Program-made: the position numbers and the translations under genes
Source of the DNA: Glaciozyma antarctica PI12
Taxonomy: Eukaryota > Basidiomycota > Microbotryomycetes > Kriegeriales > Camptobasidiaceae
Assembly: GCA_002917775.1 (NCBI GenBank)
Contig: KZ627156.1
Location: 1-64,000, forward strand
Length of the DNA stretch: 64,000 nucleotides
Direction: 5' to 3'
In this document: positions 46,985 to 58,534 of the stretch, piece by piece
Numbering within the stretch: position 1 is the stretch's first letter
How the letters are laid out: each line of letters begins with the position of its first letter
Notes under the pieces: generated by a model
Database searches by the model: none
What the model saw: only the letters and a program-made list of their open reading frames with translations
Told to the model about the DNA's origin: nothing

Positions 46985-48209
46985 TCACCCAGCTTCGCCG
47001 ACCGAGTACGCGGGAAACGAGGTAGAGGGTCGAGCGTCGTCGTGCTTGTACCTCTTTCGAGGCGTGTCGAGGGAGGCGAGGGAGGTGGAGGTGGATGCGA
47101 TAAGGGCAGGGTCGTCGTCGAGTTGGTGCTTGCGGTTGTCGAGAGACGAGGTGGGAATGGAGGAAGGGGTGTCGGCCGAAAGCGTCGTCGTCGTCGAATA
47201 GGGCATGGCGACGTCCCGATCCTCGTCTCCGTCGCTGTTGTCCGAAGCCTCGAGCATCTCGACGTCGCCGGCGGGAATAGATGCAGCGGTAGCCTGGGTA
47301 GCCAGCTTCGGTGCGAGATGGTTGCGCCATTCATGCTTGCACTGATCCACCGTCCTCTCCGGGGAGTCAAACTCGTTGGCGGTGACGCGCCAGGTGGGTC
47401 GGGGCGACTGGGTGCGAAGAAGCAAGAGCTTCGCGTCGTCTGCGGGGGACCAGGGGATACGTTCAGTCTGAGTCATTTTGACTGAGCGCGGCGAGAGGAA
47501 TCAGCTGCGATGACGCGACGACGAAGGGGACAACGAACGCACCGACTGCGGGAGGGCGAAGGACGGTGTCGAGGAGCTCAGCTTCGAGGCAAGCGTCGTA
47601 ATCGTTTGAATCTGCAGATAATGTCAGTTTTGATCCTGCGTAACCGAACTGGAACGGCACGCACCGAGTTCGTGCAGCTTCAGACCCGACCGGTTGATCC
47701 TGCCCCAGCGACGCGCGCAGTCGTCCCAGGCGATTCCGAGCGCCTTGACTGGTTCGAGCGACTCCAGGGCGGTGGCGATTGAGGGCCAAGGGATCGTATA
47801 GGGATAGCGGGCGACGAGGCTCGCGAGGAGGAAGTCGAGAATCCGTGTCCAGTGAGCTGTGTGAGATCGGTCAGCAGTGGTAGCTAGAACGGAAAGAATG
47901 GGACAGACTTGTACGGAAGGGCGGAGAGGCTGCGCCCTCCCAGCGGGTTAGGCTGGACCCTGAGCGACGGGCCGTCTCATACTTGACGCCGATGAAGAAC
48001 TGGAACAGCACAGCAGGGAGATCGATCCCGGAGGTGGTGCACAGGTGCTGGAGAGAGGCTGCGTAGGAGCTGGTTGGCTCTGGGTGCGAAGGAAGTCCGA
48101 GAGCTGCCTGTTCCGGAGTCGTTAGGCGGCGTCTTCGCACGAAACAGGGGGGAAACTCCCGACGCAAAAGCCGAGGGAAGCTGGCCAGCGCGCCGCTTGC
48201 AGTCTTCAT
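46985..48209 (-). CDS. Myb/SANT-like DNA-binding protein
   Basis: Four exons fit in phase. The start MKTASGALASFPRLLRREFP (ATG at 48209) leads to SSYAASLQHLCTTSGIDLP and FQFFIGVKYETARRSG. An exon with WTRILDFLLASLVARYPYTI and WDDCARRWGRINRSGLKLHE then DSNDYDACLEAELLDTVLRP follows. The last exon reads TERIPWSPADDAKLLLLRTQ, RPTWRVTANEFDSPERTVDQ and CKHEWRNHLAPKL. Both blocks have the spaced Trp and helix pattern of Myb/SANT domains, a second one ending in WRNHL. The tail is Ser/Thr-rich and probably disordered. It may be a transcription factor or chromatin protein; no orthologue is recognised. Confidence 0.65.
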
Positions 48210-49718
48210 AGATCTCAGGATCCATTCGAGCTGTCACGAAAGCGACGACGAGGAGAAGAGGTTGAACCCCTTCTTGGCGGCGAATCGAAGCAAATCGAAG
48301 AGGCCTTCGCGGTGGGCTGCAGCTCGCAACTTTCGTCTTCTCTCGCTTGGTTCTGCCCACACTTCTTCACTTTCCCCTTTCCGGCGCGCGTGCACCCTGG
48401 CGTTCCGAGTCCCCTCGCCGCAGGGTTTGTCTGGTACGTCCGGCGCCACGCGAGGCGAGGTGCTAGCTGATGACTCGCGCAGTCTCTGCTCCTGGAGACT
48501 TCTCTCGTCTAGCTACACAGCAACGTCGATCTGGATTTGAGGAGCCGCCCAGTGAGTGGTAGTGGTCGAACCTGAGCTCCGCAAGGAGGCCTCGCTGAAC
48601 TTTCCTCTCTCGCAGACGTCGGTGGCTTGAGTGGGTCTTGCTCCCTCGTGCAGGAGGCAGCTCGCTGACCTCGCACTCGCAGAAATCTACATCACAACGT
48701 TACTGTGGTCCTCGAGCCGGACTGGGAGTGGCAAGCTCGGGTGCGTGACCGTCTGGGGAGCGAGAGGGAGGGCGAGAGCTGACTTGTTTCTCCTTCCCCC
48801 CAACAGCTTCGCGGGCATCAGGCTCGGACGCTCACGGAAACGCAAACTCATCTCGGACCCTCCCGTCGGGCTCGAACTTTTGGTTCTATACGGGTGAGTG
48901 TTCGAGCGGCGTGTAGACCCGGGCATTGCCCTGACTGGGGGTGCTGGCAGACTTCGGAACCAAGGCGTGGGCAGGAAACCAGGGTGATTCCGCTAGGGGG
49001 GGTGGATACCTTGCGCAGGCCCATTTTGCTTTTCGTAGTCTAAAATGAATCGCGAGCGGCGCTTTCCAAGTTCACAGCACGCCTGAGCTTCCAATCTGCA
49101 GTCGCGAGGGGGTAAACGAAACAAAGTGACGTTGGGTGGAAGAGACTGACGGCAGTCGAGTCCCAGGAGACGGTCAAAGAAAGGGGAACTGTAGAGAGGT
49201 GCTCGAAAGTACCTTGCTGAAGCTCCTTTTCACCTCCTCGTCTCGCCACCGCTTTCTAAAACATCTCTAAATGAATTGTCGTCGCAGGGCATGGGTTATC
49301 CGAGAACCGGGTGAGTCACGCACAATATCCTGGCTCGTTCGCGCGGTTTTTGGGCACGGACATGCCTAGTTCCGGGTTTGTTTCGGCTGTTCTTCTCATC
49401 ATCGCTTCGTACAGTGTTACTACACAAACTCAGGTCGTGGGCCAAACAGAAAACCCCTACTTGTTGAGTTAAGAGGGTACTTCCCGCCAAAATTACAGTT
49501 TTTGACCTCGGAAGCAGGGGCCACACTCTTCGTCGGCCCTCAACTTTTCATCATCGCTTACCACAGCTGAAATACACAACATATCGACGATTAGACAAAG
49601 GTATACGCTTAGTTTTTGAGTTGCAGCCGCTGTCCTTTTAAAGTGCCCACCCTGAGCCAAGTCAAGCTCGTTATGAGCTTGCTGCCCTCCTGGAAAGTAG
49701 AGTTAGGATCCTACTTAG
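48210..49718. other. Intergenic region with a possible small spliced gene fragment
   Basis: On the plus strand at about 48680-48895, two open segments (EIYITTLLWSSSRTGSGKLG and FAGIRLGRSRKRKLISDPP) flank a good intron (GTGCGTGACC donor, GCTGAC branch, CCAACAG acceptor), preceded and followed by further GT...CAG signals. I cannot identify a start, an end or a family, so it may be a gene fragment or spliced leader. The more AT-rich part at 49000-49700 has CATCATCGCTT twice (near 49398 and 49549) and probably holds the promoter of the PHD-finger gene. Confidence 0.35.
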
Positions 49719-50732
49719 ATGATCTACTCATCTCTCTCCGCCGCCAGCGAGGAAACCCAACTCCCCTCGGCTCCGCACAGGCACCTCAAGACGTTCAAAG
49801 CTCTCCAGGAACACAACACCCAGCCCGGAGCCTGGAAACGACTCCTCGGGACTCTCAAGCTTGTCTGGAGGGAGCCCGGACAGATCCCTGTGAAGGATAT
49901 GGTCCAGCCGATGATTTCGGTCCTCGTGGAGCTTTTTGAGGAGATTGGCTGGAGGGAGCTGGAGAAGGAGAGTGATGCTGGGAGGGGGGAGATGGTGGAT
50001 TGGATTCAAGGATTGGAGAAAAAGGTTAAGCTCGAGGCGTCTGGGTGAGTGGGAGGAGGATTGGCGAGGAGGGCGAGAGGAGCTGACGGATTTATTGGCC
50101 ACAGGCTTGTGCCGGGTGCGACGGTTTGGGTGCTCTGGGAAGATGATGATCCCTGGATCGGTGTTGTGATTGAACGTACTACTCCTTGTGGCATTGCATG
50201 CAGGAGCTAAGGAGCGACGCAGATTCTCGACGGGGAGAACCCGCCGGAGCGCACGATGCCAGCCGAGGGGGGGGTGGGGCCAAAGACTTTATCCTCATTT
50301 TGTTTCTGGAAGAGAAAGGTGCTCATGTGTCAATTCATTCCTACCAGTCGAGTGTTTGAGCAGTTCTGAGATCCCGCAGCTGGTGGATGTCCCCGGACAA
50401 GGTCTCGCTTTACGACGGCAGTGCTGTTAGCCTGGAAGACGCTCGAGTCAAAGGACTCGTATACGATAACTCTAACCCCTACGAGGACTGGCTCAAGATG
50501 GCCAAGAAAGATTGGTGCTACGACAACTGTCTGACGACGGGTGCTCACCAAGAGGTGGAGTCCTTTCAAGTCAGTTCAAGTACCGCAAATGCTAACGATT
50601 CTTGAAATTTAGAGCCAGGAATTGCGCCAGTGCGATGCGAAGCTGAAGTGCAAGCACCAGTGGTTCCACCAGGAATGCGTCAAGGCGGGGGAGGGAGCTT
50701 GGAGGTGCGAAGGCTGCAGCAAGAAGGCTTGA
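49719..50732 (+). CDS. PHD-finger protein with N-terminal helical region
   Basis: The ATG at 49719 has an in-frame TAG directly upstream. Exon 1 (49719-50044) codes a helical region (HLKTFKALQEHNTQPGAWKR, LVWREPGQIPVKDMVQPMIS, WIQGLEKKVKLEASG). The next exon has LVPGATVWVLWEDDDPWIGV, which looks like the start of a Tudor- or PWWP-type barrel, followed by KDFILILFLEEK. The last part is a Cys/His zinc module, DWCYDNC...RQCDAKLKCKHQWFHQECV...WRCEGC, matching the C4-H-C3 order of a PHD finger with a short first loop, ending KKA and TGA at 50730-50732. PHD fingers usually read histone H3 tails. The exact splice between the LFLEEK and SPDKVSLYDG exons was not resolved. Confidence 0.75.
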
Positions 50733-52216
50733 AAGGGGACGAGGAGATCCTAAGGAACTATTGAAGGCGCTGAACTTTCAGAAGAAGAAAGAATTCAAAC
50801 TGGAGAGCGCTGAGGTGATGAAAGCAAGGAATGTTCACCCTCGGTCGCAAGACTCTGATTTTTGCGTTTCTTTTCTCATCTACCCTGAATGAGGGGTAAC
50901 AGCAGGTGCTCCTTTCAACAGAGCTTTACGCTGGATGTATTTGATTGACAGGCGCAAACATCCGAACAAAAGCCCGCAAGTGAGGAGGGAGCTTTGGCCG
51001 CAGAATTTTGACTCCAGCTTTCTTTCCTGGCGTGCGGACACTACCAAAGAACCAGATATCGTGAAGTAAGGTATTTAGATACCGCCTGCCAAACGACAGG
51101 CACGCTCGACCCTTCAGCGATGACGAATGATTGTCGCAAAGGACGAGGAGCTTTAGCTTCCTTGTTTCTTTTTCGGTTGCTGCCGCGTGAGATGCTGGTC
51201 AGCAGTCAGGCAGGCGTGCGAACGCGAGTGAGGACGGCGAGAGATAGCGCGAAGAGCGTCGAGGTGGAACGCCGCGGAAAGCTGATCTGGATCTCGCGAA
51301 CAGATCTCGGTGCTGCTCGCTACTTTTGATCTACGTCTCCTCGGTGTACAAAGGGCTGCGCCCCTTCTCATTTTCGAACGCGTAACTAGCTCATTCCCTC
51401 GTCTGCTTGCGACGCCGTCGTCGCCGAACCGCTGCGCGCGGAACAGGCTGCTCTCGGTTCGCGTACTCCTGTTTCACTAGGTTTCTTCCTTCATCTGCGT
51501 TCAAGTACTCACGAGGAGCCCCAGATCTGCATCCTCTCTTCCTGGGATCGGCAGCTCTTCGGACGGAGGTTGCTGACGTTGCCTGCTCGGCCTAAGCTGA
51601 GGCACTTCGGTCTCTTTTAGGCACTGACTCGGTGTCGCTTCTCTCCTCCTTCCACCTCTCTCGATACTCTCCAGGGCGTGCACACCCTCGCACAGCTTTT
51701 AGCGCGTCTCCAGCGTGCTCGGTCGACTTCGCAGCTCGCGATCCGGCGCCATCGCCTTTTCACCTGAGCCTTTTCGATGCTCGATTGGCGCTGCGCAGAG
51801 TTTAAGCTGGCTCTCACCCAGTTTTAATACCGCCTTAATCCCCTTTTATCCCGCCTTATCCGCCACGGACAAAAAGGGCAGAAATGGGATTAGTTCCTCC
51901 GCAGCCTGTGTACAGCCCGCGGGGGATTGCTCGAGCCAAGCGCGACCCTCGACTTGGTTCCTTCACCTCCTCGACAGCTTCATCGACAGCGACAACAGCA
52001 GCAAACGGCGACGACAGCAACAGCAGCAGCAGCCCACGACCAGCCAGCAGCACCACTACAAGTGCAGTAGACCAGCAGTACTCAACACAGCACGCTTCCC
52101 CACTCCTTTTCAAGTCAAAAGAGCACACGCCGACGACTTCCTTCCCTACCCTTCCTCTCTCCTAGCCCTATCCCACCCCCAGTCACTCCTTGCACCACCA
52201 AACGACGACCAGCAAC
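50733..52216. other. Intergenic region and long 5' leader of the desaturase gene
   Basis: About 1.5 kb without a supported gene. GGTATTTAGATACC (51070-51083) is a short palindrome followed by a small hairpin GCCTGccaaacgaCAGGC. Near 51830-51862 the sequence has CCGCCTTAATCC and CCGCCTTATCCG about 20 bp apart beside TTTTAATACC and TTTTATCCC, a plausible core-promoter area. A CAG/CAA-rich stretch at 51990-52090 would lie in the 5' leader. Confidence 0.45.
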
Positions 52217-54427
52217 ATGGCCGCCATCGCCTCCCCCGCCAAAAGCGCCGTCGAACCCACATTCTCCCTCCTCGATCCAGTCGCCCTCATCACTCCCACC
52301 CGTACTCTCCGCACCCTCACCCGCCCTCAAGTCGCCTTCCTCATCTCCCAGGGCCACGTCCTCACGATCCACCGGGGGCTGATCTATCGGATGAACAAGT
52401 GGTTGGGCACTCACCCCGGTGGCGATCTCCCCGTCCTCCATTTCGTCGGCAGGGACGCTACGGACGAGATCGAGGCGTACCACCCCGTCTTTGCGCTCAA
52501 GCAGATGAAGCATTATGTCGTCGCGCGCGTCGATGGAGCCGATTTCGACGAGGACGACGTGGAGGGAGGAACGGGGTGGAAGCCGCTCGTACCGCCTGTT
52601 CACCTCGGTTGGCCCGGGACCGCCGCTTCCTACACGGGAGTCTCGTCGGTGGACGATACGCTCGCGTTGATGGAGCGATTCGAGAAGGAGGGATACCCGT
52701 GCAGTGGGAGCGCGCCGGGGACGACGTTGCCTCACCTCAAGCCCGCCGATTTGGAGCCCGTCATGGTCGAGGGCATCGATCCCGTCGAGCAGCAGCGTTT
52801 GGCGGTCTCGTGGCGCAAGTTTAGGCACGAGCTGTTGCAGGAGGAGGGCCTGTTCGACATGGCGCCGTGGGAGTTGTACAAGGCGACCATCTACCGTTGC
52901 TCGATGCTGTTCGCGTCCTTCCTCGGGTTCTACATGAACGCTACCGCCAAGTGTGAGTTCCTTTCGCTTGTCCTCATTAGTAGCACAGCTAACGGCCGTG
53001 TCGCAGGGCACTACGCCGTGTCTGCCGTCTCGCTCGGATTCTTCATGCACCAGATCATGTTCTGCGCCCGTACGTTCCTCCTCCCTCGATCGGACGCGTT
53101 CTCAAAATTTCTCAGCTGACTTCTGCGCTCTCTTTTTGCGCAGACGACGCTGGGCACACTGAGATCACCGGTAACCGTTTCTGGGACCGCACGATCGGCG
53201 CCGTGATCGCGTCCTGGGCGTCGGGCATGAGTCTCGGTTGGTGGATCGACCAGCACGACGTTCACCACCGTTCGTTCCGTTTCTCCTTCTCGTACCAAAC
53301 AATGCTGACGCCCTGCGCACGCAGTCATCCCCAACCACCCCGAGCACGACCCCGACATCCAGCTCCTCCCCTTCTTCGCCTTCAACAACCGGTTCTTCAA
53401 CAGCCTCTATTCGACCTTCCACGCCTGCATCATGCCTTTCGACAAGCCCACTCAGTTCCTCCTCCAGTACCAGCACGTCTTCTTTTACCCCGTCATGGTC
53501 TTTGCGCGTTTCTCCCTCTTCGGCAAGAGTTACGTCTACGTGCGTTCCTTCCTCCTCTCTCACCTCAACATCGCTGACCTCGTTGTGCAGCTCACCACCA
53601 AGGCCAAGGCCGACGGATTCCGCACGTTCGAGATGGCCGGAGTCGTCTTCTTCTGGGTCTGGTACTCTCGTACTCCTCAAGAACATGGGGACTGGCCTCG
53701 ATGGCTGGGTCACCAGGGTCGCGTACACGCTGCTCGTCCTCATCGCCGTCTGCCCTATCCACATCCAGGTGCGTGCATTCTCCGTCGTTCCCCATCTCAT
53801 TCTCGCGACCCTCCTCCCTCCTCCCTCCTCACTCTTCCGTCCTCAGCACCCACCGAACTCGCACCCCACGAACTCCGTTCTCAAACACGCAGCTAATCAC
53901 CGACTCCGCAGATCGTCCTCTCGCACTCGGCCCAGGATTCCGAGGACATGGGCGTCTACGAGTGCTTTGTTCACCGCCAGCTCAGGACGACGATGGACGT
54001 CGCTTGCCCCGAGTACCTCGATTTCGTTCACGGTGGACTGCAGATGCAGATTACCCATCATGTGCGTTCCTTTTCTCTTCTCGCCGTCGTCGTCGTCCTC
54101 GTCGTCGCAACCTTCTCCCTCCCTCCCTCCCTCCCTCCCTCCCTCCCTCCCTCCCTCCCCATTTCGTCGCTCCAGATCCCTCGCTCCAGCTTACAGCTAA
54201 CACTCTACCCTCCACAGCTCTTCCCCCGCCTCTCCCGCCCGAACCTCCGTTTCGCGACTCAGCGCGTCAAGGCCTGGGCCAAGGCGAACAAGGTCGAGTT
54301 CAAGGAGAAGAACTTCCGTCAAGGGAACGAGCAGATGGTGAGCATGCTCGCCGATATTGCTGGACAATGTCGTGCGCTCCTTGCCACTGCTGGGGAGGTG
54401 CAGAAGGGGAGGATCTCGCTCGAGTAG
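52217..54427 (+). CDS. Cytochrome b5-fused front-end desaturase, sphingolipid delta-8 type
   Basis: These ER enzymes insert a double bond between the carboxyl end and an existing double bond; fungal members of this layout desaturate the sphingoid base of glucosylceramide at C8. The start MAAIASPAKS (52217) has the better initiation context. The b5 domain has GLIYRMNKWLGTHPGGD and GRDATDEIEAYHP, giving both heme histidines. The desaturase part has membrane segments and three His boxes: HDAGH, DQHDVHH and the front-end type QITHH. Six or seven exons carry GTGCGT-like donors. The C-terminus reads LRFATQRVKAWAKANKVEFK. Delta-8 specificity is inferred from overall similarity, not from a diagnostic residue. 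The final intron contains a (CCCT)n tract. Confidence 0.88.
54117..54159 (+). repeat. (CCCT)n microsatellite in desaturase intron
   Basis: About ten tandem CCCT units inside the last intron of the desaturase gene, just upstream of its branch-site/acceptor region. It is distinct from the CCCTAA telomere unit. Confidence 0.9.
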
Positions 54428-54844
54428 ATGGGCGTCGCCGTGGACACTTTAGACTCTTCCTCTCCCTCCCTCAGTTATTCATCGATACACTCTTATTGCT
54501 GAACTCGCCATCCTATTTGCACGCCTCATCGCATACCCCCACTGGCTGTGTTAGATTCCCCCCCCCCGTCCCTCTCCCTCTCTCTCTCACACTTTGATTT
54601 TTCGCTGGGGCGAGTCCCCTTTTATAGTCGGTTTTCTTCTCTCTCTTTTAGCCTCGTATTTTGGGTTGCATTGGGTGTTTATATCGTCTTCCTCCTTCGT
54701 CGCTGAGATCGAGAGACGAAAACCAGTCGCATCGCTCGACTCGGGCGAAAAAACACCCCCAGTCACGACTCTTCCTCCCTCCCCCTTCGCTCCTCCTCCG
54801 AACACCTCCTCCCTCCCCTCCGCCGAACACCAAGGGCTTCTCAA
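54428..54844. other. Intergenic region between desaturase and RecQ helicase
   Basis: About 420 bp with C/T-rich tracts and an AT-richer stretch (54590-54680, TTTTAGCCTCGTATTTTGGG) that is the likely RecQ promoter. No gene is seen. Confidence 0.45.
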
Positions 54845-57800
54845 ATGAAGCCCTTCAAGCCCCCCACCCGCTCCGCCCCTCCCCGCGAACGCACCTCCAC
54901 CACCTCCGGCTCGACCGCCTCAACCTTCTCCTCCATCGGCAGCCCTGGACAGGCGGTACAGCAAGCGGCGCTGAAGGAGGGGCCGAAGATGATGCAGGCG
55001 CTCAAGGTGCCAATGAGGTTTAAGAGGGAGAAGAGTGGGACGAGGGATGTTGAGTGGGTCTTCAAGTCGGTAGGTGCTTTCGTTGTCTGGTGGCGAGGGA
55101 GGTGTGGAGGAGGGGGTGGGAGGAGAGTGGAGAGGAGCAGGAGTGGCTGACGGGCTTGGACGGCAGGTGTTCAAGAAGACGGCGTACAAAGGCCAGCAGG
55201 AGGAGATCATGCAGGCTGCTCTACGCGGGTCCGACATCCTCGTTATCGCGCCCACAGGGATGGGCAAGAGCCTCTGTTTCCAAGTCCCCGCCATCGCAGA
55301 CGAGCACGGTCTCACGCTCGTCGTCTCGCCTTTGTTGTGTGAGTCGTCGCTTGTTGTTGTTTGAGGGAGCGCAGCTGATGAGCGGGGTGAAGCGTTGATG
55401 AAGGACCAGATTGAGGCGCTCAAGGCTTTGGGAGTCCCGGCGGCGATGTTGTCGAGCAAGACAGATCAGGAGGAGCAGAAGGCTGTGAGTTGCGTTCGAG
55501 GAGTGCGCGCGGAGGGGGAGCTGACTTGGTGTGCGGGTCAGATCTTGGACGATATGGAGTCGGGGCATCCGAGGAACCGACTGCTTTACAGTGCGTGCTG
55601 CGTTCTGGGTGGTGAGGAGGAGCTGACGAGGGAGTAGTCACGCCGGAACGACTGTCGGCGCCTGCGTTCAAGAAGCGACTCGCTATCATCCATCGTCAGC
55701 GAGAGCTGAACCGCCTGGTGGTCGACGAAGCGCACTGCATCAGCGAGTGTACGTTCCTTCCTTCTCTCCTCGTGATTCGCGAGCTGATTCGATGGCGCAG
55801 GGGGCCACGACTTTCGGTTCGTCCTCGCTCCTCCCCTCTTCGGCGCTTGCTGACGCTCCTCCCCCTCAGACCCGACTACGCCAAGATTGGTCACTTCCGC
55901 GCCGACTTCCCCAAAGTTCCCATCATGGCCCTCACAGCTTCTGCGACCCCAAAAGTCCAAGACGACATGTCCGCTCTTCACCTCCCTCTCAGCTTCCTCG
56001 CTGACCCCGCCCACAGCGTCTCCGAACTCGGACTCAACCTCGAGTTCCTCATGAAGGTCGTCCACCCCTTCAATCGCATGAATCTCTTCTACGAAGTACG
56101 TCCTCTCCTTCCCCTGCCCTCTTCGCTAACCCAAGACCAGGTCCGGTACTTCTCCGAATCCTCCCCCGGTTCCTCCAATTTCCGTCGCACCGACCTTCTC
56201 GCTTTTATCACGAAGCTCTCGCGCGGAAGACCCGACGTAGCGCCGAGACCGGTGGCGGGCATCGTGTATTGTCGTGCGAAGAAGACGTGCGATGAGCTCG
56301 CGACGTTCTTTAGGAGGGGTAAAGGGGTGATGGCGGCGCCTTATCATCGGTGCGTTCTTCTGATTTTGAGGTAGGAGGGGGCTGATGAGGATGCAGAGGG
56401 TTGAAGGATACCGCGGCAGATTTGAATCAGAAGAGGTGGTTGGGGAATGATAGGCGGGCGGAGGAGGGGAAGGCGAGGGTGGATTGTATCGGTGAGTCGT
56501 CTCCGTTGCTGAGGGATGGGAGAGGAGCAGCTGATGATTGGGACGCGGTGGCGACAATCGCGTTCGGGATGGGAATCGACAAAGTACGTTCCTCGCTGGG
56601 AGTCCCGGTCGGTCGCTGACGCTTGTTTGCAGGGTAACTGTCGCTACGTGATCCACTACGACATCCCCAAATCGTTTGAAGGCTACTACCAAGGTCCGTC
56701 TCTCCCCTCCCCTCCCACTCCCACCTAACGCCCCTTCGCAGAAACCGGTCGCGCAGGTCGAGATGGTCACGCCGCTCGCTGCCTCCTCTACTACTCCGCC
56801 GAAGACAAAGCTCGTATCGAATCCCTCGTCGAAAAGTCGCACGCCTCTCGCCAGCGCAAGGGCGACCAGGGACACGGGATGATGCCCTCTCAGCGCGCTC
56901 CTGACTCGATCTCCGCCCTCCTTTCCTTTGCGGAGAACGTCAAGACCTGTCGACACGTCTCGATCTGTACGTCGTCCTCTCTCTGCGTCTAGGACGCTTG
57001 TTGACGCGCGCGCAGGTCGATATTTCGGCGAGAAGGCTCTTCCGGCCGATGCGGCGAGGTACTGCGATCGCATGTGCGACGTGTGCAAGGATCCTGCGCG
57101 GACGAGGACGAGGCGAGACGAGGGATTAGTGACGCTCAGCTTTGCGGCGACGCAGGCGGTCGTGGCTCAGGAGGACGATTACGAGGAGCCGGATCCGGAT
57201 GATTACTACGAGGGAGAGGGAGGGAGGGTGGAGAGCGAGGAGGAGGAGGTGGAGAAGGGGGAGGGGTTTAGGATGGCGGCGGTGGAGAGGGAGAGGGAGG
57301 TCGAGCGATCCAAGGGCAGTCGATCGTCGTCGTCGAGTCCGCCGAGGAAGAAGCGCAGGACCACTCCTCTCTTCCAGCGGGAGCAAGCATCGAGCAGCGA
57401 CGACGGGATGGAGATCATCGAGCCGCCTCTTCCGACGCATCAACCGCCTCGCAAGGAGACCTCGATCACGGTCGAGAGCAGTAGCGAGGAGGAGGATCTG
57501 CCTGATTTGGCGCAGAAGGAGAACCGCCCGTTGATCAAGCCGCCGCCGAGGGATCCGAGGAAGGAAGTCTCGATTTATGCGAAGGAGACGGCGTCGCAGT
57601 CCGGTTTGGGGATCATCAAGAAGCGTGAGTCCTTCGCTGTGCGTGGCGAGAGAGGGAAGCTGATTAGCTTTCGCTTGTAGTCCCTGCGGTGACCATCATC
57701 GGAGCCCAGCCGACGTTCAAGACGCCGTTCACCGACCCGACTCGCAACGCCAACTATCGAGAGCGCGGGAAGCTCAAGCAGGCCGGCGAAACTCTTTGTG

Positions 57801-58392
57801 CGTCCCTTCCTCGCTCGTCGCGAATCCCCGCGACTAACGTCCCTTCTCAGCTTCCGTTGGCGACGACCTTCCCAAATTTGACGTCGTCCCCGCCATCTTC
57901 GAGAAGCGGATTCACGTCACGCTGAGGAAGGAGGCGGTCGTGCACCTCGTCAAGCATCTCGGTCGCGCCTTCCTCTCCAAGTACGGCTACCGCAGCTCGA
58001 AGAGCGAGGAGCGTATCTGGAAGGAGCTCAACGCGCAAGCAGCCACTCACGACCAGCGGTTCGTCCTTCTCTACTTCCTTCGACGTCGTCCCTGATCATT
58101 TCCTCGCAGACGCAAGATTCTCCTCACCGCCGCCGTCGAGATCGAATCCGACGTCTTCTGGATGTCGACCACTTCCTCCGGCTTTCGCTCCATCTTCGCG
58201 AGCCGATCAAAGGCCGTCAAGCAGCTCATCTCAAAGGACGACCCGTTACCGAGAGCAGGAGGAGACGAGGTCGTCGAGGAGATGGTCAAGGCGGTTCGGA
58301 GGGCGGTGACGTTCTTGGCGGCGCCCAAGGCGAAGAAGGGTGCGAAGAGGAAGGCGTCGGAGGAGGAGGAAGAGGGGGAGGACGATGAGTGA
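54845..58392 (+). CDS. RecQ-family DEAH-box DNA helicase
   Basis: RecQ helicases unwind DNA 3' to 5' during repair and replication restart. The start is MKPFKPPTRSAPPRERTSTT. Helicase motifs occur in order over many exons: YKGQQEEIMQAALRG (motif 0), IAPTGMGKSLCFQVPA (I, with Met in place of the usual Gly), LMKDQIEAL (Ia), VVDEAHCISEWGHDFRPDY (II), IMALTASATPKVQDDM (III), VAGIVYCRAKKTCDEL (IV), VATIAFGMGIDKGNCRYVIH (V) and GYYQETGRAGRDGHAARCLL (VI). A RecQ zinc-binding module follows (KTCRHVSICRYFG, CDRMCDVCKD). The C-terminus is long, acidic and basic by turns, with a Ser-rich stretch before KKRRTTPLF, and a final conserved-looking block (KEAVVHLVKHLGRAFLSKYG, VFWMSTTSSGFRSIFASRSK). It is about 55 kb from the telomere and resembles repair RecQs more than subtelomeric Tlh-type genes. 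The orthologue (RecQL5-like or other) is not settled. Confidence 0.93.
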
Positions 58393-58534
58393 GGTGGGGA
58401 GGGAGCTTCTTGGGCAGTGTAGTATTTTCGCAAACTCGCAACTTGTCGTGCATCGCATCTCTCGCTGGGTTCTCGCTTCGCTACTTTCAACAGACTCCTG
58501 CATTCCACAGTCCGCACGAACAACCCCCTTTCGC

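Noticed and set aside
54117-54159. (CCCT)n tract as an internal telomere repeat
   Set aside because: The unit is CCCT, not CCCTAA, and it lies inside an intron, so it is a simple microsatellite.
54845-58392. RecQ helicase as a telomere-linked Tlh-type gene
   Set aside because: It lies about 55 kb from the telomere, is single-copy in the window, and has the zinc-binding module of repair RecQs.
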